Assembly: GCA_942159475.1 (NCBI GenBank)
Contig: OW804096.1
Location: 112,504,194 to 112,568,193, forward strand
Reading direction: 5' to 3'
Length of the DNA: 64,000 nt
Origin: Sthenelais limicola
Lineage: Eukaryota > Annelida > Polychaeta > Phyllodocida > Sigalionidae
Shown: in pieces, positions 57,434 through 64,000 of the stretch
Layout of the letters: each line of letters starts with the position of its first letter
Position numbering within the stretch: the first letter of the stretch is position 1
Notes under the pieces: model-generated
What the model saw: only the letters and a program-made list of their open reading frames with translations
Database searches by the model: none
What the model was told of the DNA's origin: nothing
Position numbers and translations under genes: made by a program

Positions 57434-57632
57434 TTATGGATAGATGGTCGCATTATGGATCTTGTGTGAGCCCTCGCTATGTGCATGATCATGGGCGGTA
57501 ATGTATTAGTGGTGACCCCGTGGAACTGGGTCAGACCAACCCCTTCCCGACGGGCAAATGAACGCGATTCTACGCGATTTTTAATGCGCAATCATCTCGC
57601 CATAGTTCTGTGATGAGAGTGGACGCTTTTCA

Positions 57633-57667
57633 CGCAATAATTATTGCGCAATAATTATTGCGCAATG
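57633..57667. promoter_or_regulatory. Tandem C/EBP-like palindromes (14-bp repeat)
   Basis: CGCAATAATTATTG occurs twice in tandem plus CGCAAT, creating two perfect ATTGCGCAAT palindromes (57643-57652 and 57657-57666), the optimal C/EBP-type bZIP site. It may equally be a simple tandem repeat with no role. Confidence 0.35.
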
Positions 57668-59164
57668 ATCAAGCTAAGGGTATAACGCAATATCGATGCA
57701 AAAATCAGCAAATTCTATAGCATTTTGAACGGGATATTTGTATACTGTAGATTCCTTTTCTCAATAGCATCTGAATTAAAATGGCATTGGCATATTTCTT
57801 CTCACAGAAAGGTTAGAAGGGTATGAATATTCCCCAAAGATTTCGAAGACAGTTTAGGGCAGTGTATCTGTTGCCCTGTCTTTATATGCATCATTTTATT
57901 TTCATCAATTCTACCATCCTCTTTGGGAGCGTGATTCATATATATATAGCAGGCTCTCATGTGATGTGTTTCAGTTGTTTGTTGGCTCTGCCTTATCCAA
58001 GCCAGTAGGGAAATCTATATGTTCTATCATTAGAGTGTTTTGATCACAGCACTTTTCAATATCAAACAGGTTTATAACACACATGAACTATAGAAGTATA
58101 TCACTTATAGCATTCCTATGTACATGATGTGGAATATCTATAGTGATATAAATGCCACTCAAGTGTATTAGTGGCACTGTTATTGTAAAAGAATTTATAA
58201 ATGCACTCCAGTTCCAAGTTGCACCATCTGGTGAGAAAACAGTCCCGCCACCTGGTGGGACAAGTCGCATAATGGTAAGGGCTATTGGCTAAGGATTATT
58301 TCGAACATATATAATAGAATGGAAAAATAAACAGTATCATTTAATATTAATCATTGCAAATTCTTCTAGTAATGTTTAATAATATGGAGCTAGCCTTATA
58401 TCCTTTAGCTTTGTGTATAGGGGTGTATTGTCAGAGAATGGAGTGTCAGAATGGAGCGACAGTAAGTGTGAATGCTAGGTGAGTGAGCAGTGCCAGGTAT
58501 TGCGTCCAGTTGTGGTTGCATTATGTAAATATGACTACAGGACGGGATAAGGGATTTACCAGAATGGTCACACGATAATTAATGTTTTCAAATCAGGGTT
58601 TGTCTATCACAACTGCTTTACTTCCTCGAATCAAAATGGCAGGGAGCTAATTCAAATTATCATTTCGCCTAACTAGAGTTCACAAATTACATGGCAAAAC
58701 ATTGAAAACACAGCCAGAGGTATGGGTCTCCCTTAGATGGACGTCATTTTGTTGGGTGATGGAACAAATTCAAAAGGTGGTGCTATCCGCCTCCTACAGA
58801 GGGCGGGTCAGTCACTTCTCGTTCAGCTTTCAATGCGCCACTTATAAGTTTTTTGTCACACTGCTTCTGGTGCTATCCAGAAAGTAACCGCTTGAAAGAT
58901 GTATTTATATTAGTAGTTTGGTTATATTTCTCAAGATCTGTATGCCTATTATTGTTTTTATATTTAGCTGAATCCCCCCCCCCCCCCCCCTGCCCGGCCT
59001 CCCCTCCTATGCTTTTGTTTTGGTGTTTAGTAATACACATGCCTCACCTCTGTGAGGCATGTGTACCGCCAGCAGTAGTGGCGCCGCAGCGGCCGCAACG
59101 GCTTGTCTCAGAACTAAAATGCGGGAATCGCGATCGATTCAAATCATAACACACCAATCGAAAG
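57668..59164. other. No gene recognised
   Basis: Holds a poly-C run at 58975-58990 and a 13-bp hairpin at 59035-59064; otherwise unremarkable. Confidence 0.55.
59035..59064. repeat. Perfect 13-bp hairpin
   Basis: ACACATGCCTCAC, loop CTCT, exact complement. It lies just past a C-run; no flanking duplication seen. Confidence 0.9.
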
Positions 59165-59298
59165 TGGTAAATGGGCTTATATCTTCTTTTCTAGACAATA
59201 TTGTTCCAGTAATCACTAGCTAATATCGTTGCTTACTAATATACGGTAGGAGTAAGCTAGGTAAGAAAGCTGAATGAGCATTTATTTCGTTGGCAAAC
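59165..59298 (-). repeat. Dispersed repeat, inverted copy of 19576-19713
   Basis: The reverse complement matches 19576-19713 at roughly 80%, starting TTTACCAC on the complement side and including ATCTTCTTTTCTAGACAATA. It abuts the gag-like pseudogene. Confidence 0.8.
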
Positions 59299-59311
59299 AG
59301 GGGGATAAGTA

Positions 59312-60582
59312 TCAATCTCTCTCTATTTGCGTGAGGACCCGTAATGGCGGGTGTGACGTTGTAATGGGTAGTGATCCTGCCGATGGGCAGCTTCTTTCAG
59401 AAGCGGTTGTCACGGAAGAGTCCAGCGGGTTTCCTGCCTTCCTCCTGTTAGCATTATTTCCATGGTGTGTTGCAGGGGTCATAGCTCCTCTGCCTCCAGG
59501 TGTGTATATGCCCACGAACACTATGTCGTATTTTTCGTCCAATTGAGTCACAGTACGTACAGATGTGAAGGCACATGACTCTGCCTCACTGTCGTCACCA
59601 CTTTGCTTGCACCCTATCCTGGTACTGTAGGGCCTGCATACAGTTTCCAATGCGCCTTTATAATCCTTCTTAGCATTACCATTGTACGATTGATTATTCT
59701 TATTGTCATTCTCATTAGCACTGCCTTTCGATATCCTGCCTCCGGTTAAGCATATGCGGACCCTTCATCTTGTTTGGAGGCCCTGTCAGACCATGGGAAC
59801 TTTCCATTTTCCAGAGACAAACACAAATTGGGACCACCCCCTAACATCGACCCAGGGTCTCTCCATATCTCTGGTCACCTGTCTCAGGTGAAACATAAGG
59901 TCCTCGTACTGCTCGTCCTTATACACTTCTGGGTCTTTAAGGAGGGTTAGGAAGCTGTCTATGTTTTATTCCACTGATGTGAGGGTTGACCATGCGTTGA
60001 GCTCCTGCTTAACGGTCTGGTTTCCCTCTCCCTGGATGTTCATATAAGGATTCAACATAATGTTGACATGATGTATATCAGCTATCATGTTAACCCTAAC
60101 GTGCAAGCCATCGCAAAGCGTTCTTTGTCTATCTGTCGTTTGACGAAATCATCTGTGAGTATCTGTCGTCTCAGTACCCTAGGAGCCGAGATTGCCCTCC
60201 TGCTGTTATCATTAATCCATTTTTGGACGTTGCCTGGCTTATCCTCCGTCTTGCTTTTGGTTGGTGAGGCGCACTTCCTCGGAGGGGATGAGGCCTGGCT
60301 TCTTGAGTGGTCTGACCTTGAGTGGTCGTGAGCTTGACCTTGACCTTGGTCTCTTTCTCGCCAGAAGGCTCTGATGACAGTGTGATTTAGAAAGTCTGGC
60401 CCTGAATTAATATTTCTGATTATCTTAGTTTGGATGTCAATAGCACTATTGGAAAGCCTATTGAATTGACAGAAAAGAGTCATATGAGGACAGCTGACAA
60501 GGTTGTATGCTATCTCATGTTTTGTCATCTGAGTTTTATTTAAATTCGTGCACAAACACATTAAAGTAATGTTTCCAAGCAA
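59312..60582 (-). pseudogene. Broken gag-like ORF, probably retroelement
   Basis: The minus-strand frame at 60582-60085 encodes 165 residues with a basic Ser/Arg/His segment (GQGQAHDHSRSDHSRSQ), then KWINDNSRRAISAPRVLRR and DDFVKRQIDKERFAMA. After a frame break, coding-like sequence continues with NPYMNIQGEGNQTVKQELNA, FLTLLKDPEVYKDEQYEDL and MFHLRQVTRDMERPWVDV, interrupted by stops. It then runs through KKDYKGALETVCRPYSTR to 59312. Order and strand (gag-like upstream of the RT at 54975-56069) fit one decayed DIRS/Ngaro-type element spread over about 5.5 kb with inserted sequence. That link is inference; no gag family signature was recognised. Confidence 0.45.
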
Positions 60583-63119
60583 GGCCCTGATGGTTGGTTG
60601 GATTCAACCGAAACACCAATGAGCCTATACAAACCCTGATCTAATGCGATTTCCCAACTTATTGGAAGCCCTGGATATTGTCATTTTTTCCCAGAATATT
60701 TTCAATAATGTTTTCGGTGCTATGAACATGGTACTTCTGATTATTTAGTGCTTATTTTCAAACAATTTTATTTTCGGAAGCATAGGTTTCCCTAAACATA
60801 ATTGAAATCGTAGTCGTACATATTTTATTTTACCTAATCCTCTCCCGCCAGAAGGCCAGCCTAACTGAGATTTTTATTCGAACCAACTATAGAAGTACAT
60901 TTTATAATCAGTAAATCGACATTAGTACACAGTCATCAAATATGAACAACAATGTCTTTGTATTTTGTAGCCTCGTTAAAACCAAATACATCACAAAAAT
61001 ACAGAAAATACAAGTCCGCATACAAGTATAAACAATGTCTCTAGCTCAATAACGCACTCAATCAAGCTCAATAATGCTTGATGAGTCAATATAGGTAAAA
61101 CCCTTTCTTTCTTCCCCTCTTTGGAGGAACTTAAATGTGATTTAAGCCGCGGCTGAGATTCACCATGAGATAATATTAATGACTAAATCTGAAGAGAACA
61201 GGAAAAGTACACAAGGCTGGGTATCAAATCAACATGAAGACTGAGTGGGTGTTTTCGTTGAGGCCAGAACCTCTATATTCATCCGGAAATCAATAACGAA
61301 ATTCCTGAAGAGCAGAACACAGCTAGACTGGGACAGCAACAATTCCATGAGGTCTACTATATCGTGATGAAGAAAACAAGTCAATTTCCAACCAATCACT
61401 CTTACCTTCATCAAAAATGTAATATTCCATGGAAAGGTGAGATATCGGTGAGCTGGTGGTGACCAGCCAGAGGTATGGCTGACAAATCCTAGTTTAGTTA
61501 GCATGGAAACGCTTGCTGGAACCTCGAATGGAAAGGCTGAACATAACAAGATGGCAGACATTGTCTGCTGCCTCCCCAACTGCAGTACGTAATAGCCAAA
61601 CTACAGTAGCGCTCAACACTAGAAAACCAGCATATTTCCCAAACCTAGCATGGCTCTATCACTATATGGCCTTCAATGGGGATTATCGAAAAAGGCATGT
61701 TAAAGATGTAGAGGGGTTAGGGGCTATAGGCGATTTCTATTACAATTTTTATCATTCAAATTAACCAAGTTTTCCTAAGGCTATATATGTATAAGGTATA
61801 TCTTCAAGGGGGATGATGGTAAGCGTAGAAGAAGCAGGAACAATTAAGAGGCACTCGCAATAAAATATATCAATTAAAAAACCAGAACGTACAACAGGAC
61901 ATATTTGGGGACCAAGGCCAATATGAATACGTTTTCGTAGGGAGAACCAGTCCCTAGTGAGAAATAAAACTCTCCTAGGAATTACAGCCTGGCTATCACT
62001 ATTGAGACAGCCATAATATCGAGACCAATACCTCCATTACCGTTCTGAACTGTAGGAGAACTGACTTCGAGGTCATTTTGAAGAGCACAATTTGACGTTC
62101 TATGAGATTTAGAGCTAATTGTGTAAATGTAATCCCGAGCTTCATGAGCCTGCAACTCCTAACATAAGCCTTTGCAAAAAAAGGCGAGCAATGAATACCA
62201 TGAAATGTAAATAAAATAAGTCTGTATTCGAATATTTCTTTACAAATGACTATATACAACGATGATAGCATGAAGGTTAAAGAGGGCGACAGCAAAATGC
62301 CATTGTGGTAAGGAGGCAAAACTATATTATGTCCTTGCTGTTGGTTGGGTCAAAGAGGCCACTGTTGGATTCATATCAGCCGGATATGATAGCTTTTATG
62401 AATTGTTTGAAGTGCACAAGGAAAAGTCAACGGGTGGTAATATTTAATAATAACTGGAGCTTCCTTCAGATTCATATTATAATTGTATTGCAGTTGCCTA
62501 TGGAAACTGGAAAACCTTTTCAGTGACAATACCTCATTGAGAAAAACTAGATTAAAACACTAAGGCTTATTCATGGAGCAAGAGATGTTAATGGAATGAC
62601 GTTCGAACAATTTTAGTGTTGAATTAATGGTTAGATAAATTTAATCAGTTCATCATATTTTCAAAGATACATGCACTTTTTCTCAAAATAGCTCGAAAAA
62701 ACAGTTTGACAATTTTTTTTACACTTTATTTATCCAGGTAGTATAAAAGGGCTATGGCATTTGCCAACCCTAATTCATCAGGGAACATGCAAGTCGCCTG
62801 ATTTACACCCGGAGCCTGGCATGTTTACTTAAAAATAGAGTAATGGGTATAAATATGAACAAAGTATTATGGGTGATGTTGGAATGAGATGATGTGAGAT
62901 GAGGTTTATACATATGATTAGTGATGAGTTTCGATCATAGTAGTATATATACAGGTCAAGTATAAAACTCATTACAGATTAGATTACAAGACAACATACT
63001 ACTGCCGTTTGCTATAGTATCTTTCGATACTAGGAGGCTTGCTCAGCTGATTAGCGTAACTGTTCATTTACTTTCTGCTTTCACTATTTTTTATTGTTCA
63101 TGAAGTCAGAAATATCAAA
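60583..63119. other. No gene recognised
   Basis: Open frames at 61229-61579 and 61999-62319 (minus) show no motif. A segment starting TTTTACACTTTATTTATCCA (62719) resembles LINE/SINE tails, but only vaguely. Confidence 0.5.
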
Positions 63120-63335
63120 ATCGTGAAGTCGAGATAGCCCGTCGTAAAGTGTCCCGAGATAGTCTGTCGTAAAGCGTCGAGGTAGCCCGTCGTAAAGAGT
63201 TGAGATAGCCCTTCCTAAAGAGTTGAGATAGCCCATCATAAAAAGTTGAGATAGCCCATTGTAAAAAGTTGAGATAGACCATTGTAAAAAGTCAAGATAG
63301 CCTGTCATAAAAAGTCAAGATAGCCCATCACAAAT
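63120..63335. repeat. 23-bp minisatellite, GAGATAGCCCGTCGTAAAGA-type
   Basis: About nine units of roughly 23 bases drifting from ...CCCGTCGTAAAG... at the left to ...CCCATTGTAAAAAG... at the right. The minus-strand repeat peptide it encodes is a by-product. Confidence 0.93.
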
Positions 63336-64000
63336 CTACACTAATAAAACTGGCTGTGTATGAGGGCAGTATGAGGGTTTCCCATTCTCTATACATTTCA
63401 ATCAGCCAAATCCATATCATCATTCTCTCCCCTCATAATTAAATAATATCTCTGAATAATCTATTTAAATACAACTTTTGTCCAACCTAAGGAAGCCATT
63501 TGAAAGTTATTTGACCCCCGTTTGGCTGTAAAACAGTAAAAAATGTTATCGAAAATCGTACAAATTACAAATTTTGAAACGATTTCAATTAAGGCTTAAT
63601 TTAGCTTCTAGCTGACGTGCTCCGATTTACTGGTTCTAGGCTAGGAATTTAGGTATAAATATCCCCCCCCCCCCCCATCCTGTTGACAAGGCAGTACACC
63701 ACAGGAGCTCTTGCCTGACAGAGCTACGCCCATTTTCCCATTAATCTGGTTTCAACGACTGGAATCATCTCCAACTTCAAGAAATAGATTTTTACCTTGG
63801 ATTCCCTTCATTTTTAAAGGAAGCAGTGCCAAAGGCTTGTGTTTACCCACTGGAGGTGTTTTTCCCCGTTTTATTGTGATATTCAATATGAATGTCTGTG
63901 CCTGAGGAAAATCATCTACACATTTCCAAAGGATTGTTAACCAACTGGAGGTGTTTTTTTCCCTTTTTACCCAATTCTTCTGGTTGACTTGTAAAGTATT
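63336..64000. other. No gene recognised
   Basis: C-run at 63663-63676. CTGGAGGTGTTTTTCCC occurs at about 63849 and, with extra T residues, at about 63944. No coding signal. Confidence 0.55.

Noticed and set aside
62719..62820. Segment resembling a LINE/SINE tail (TTTATTTATCCAGGTAG)
   Set aside because: Resemblance is vague, no second copy in the window and no tail repeat.
1..64000. tRNA, rRNA and CRISPR features
   Set aside because: I looked for conserved T-loop/anticodon patterns, rRNA-like blocks and regularly spaced short repeats with unique spacers; nothing convincing was found by eye. A tRNAscan-SE/Infernal run would settle the RNA genes.

Overview
This window looks like animal (metazoan) genomic DNA that is gene-poor and rich in repeats. 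The only conserved host gene I can support is an Abelson-type tyrosine kinase (ABL) on the minus strand. Three coding exons are visible: 23719-23895 (linker and start of SH3), 1011-1309 (rest of SH3 and most of SH2) and 512-707 (end of SH2, SH2-kinase linker, first residues of the kinase domain). All have good splice signals, and their phases join exactly. The kinase domain lies beyond base 1 of the window. The first exon(s) and promoter were not found; they lie somewhere above 23895 or outside the window. Intron positions in SH3 and at the end of SH2 match those I recall for vertebrate ABL1, but the sequence is clearly non-vertebrate. Together with the Penelope-like and tyrosine-recombinase-type retroelements, this suggests a marine invertebrate (echinoderm, hemichordate, mollusc or similar). 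I cannot name the species.

Layout, left to right. Bases 1-1309 hold two ABL exons separated by a 303-base intron. Bases 1310-23718 are a single 22.4-kb intron containing microsatellites, a TA-flanked MITE (15327-15538), a foldback element (20539-20858), a TTAA-type MITE (21881-22076) and several dispersed repeats. Base 23719 onward is the upstream ABL exon followed by 40 kb that is either another ABL intron or 5' flank. It contains a 240-bp tandem duplication (28975-29454), four copies of one repeat family (31495-34361), a hairpin/foldback cluster (34632-35082) and a broken LINE-type ORF1 with a TTAA transposon inside it (36247-37627). Further on come an array of hairpin-forming repeats (37754-38292), a 5'-truncated Penelope-like element with one in-frame stop (41612-43231), a GC-rich minisatellite (44697-45117), more MITEs, a pyrimidine tract (54098-54620), a decayed DIRS/Ngaro-like reverse transcriptase (54975-56069) and a broken gag-like frame on the same strand (59312-60582).

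The items most worth a second look are these: two tiny palindromes with identical inner arms, each bracketed by a 9-10-bp direct repeat (14463-14510 and 39461-39505); the repeated stem-loop array at 37754-38292; a short open frame carrying a PAM2-like motif (57140-57433); and a ~1-kb cluster of GC-box, kappaB-like and C/EBP-like palindromes (56640-57667). All functional statements beyond ABL and the recognisable retroelement domains are inference.
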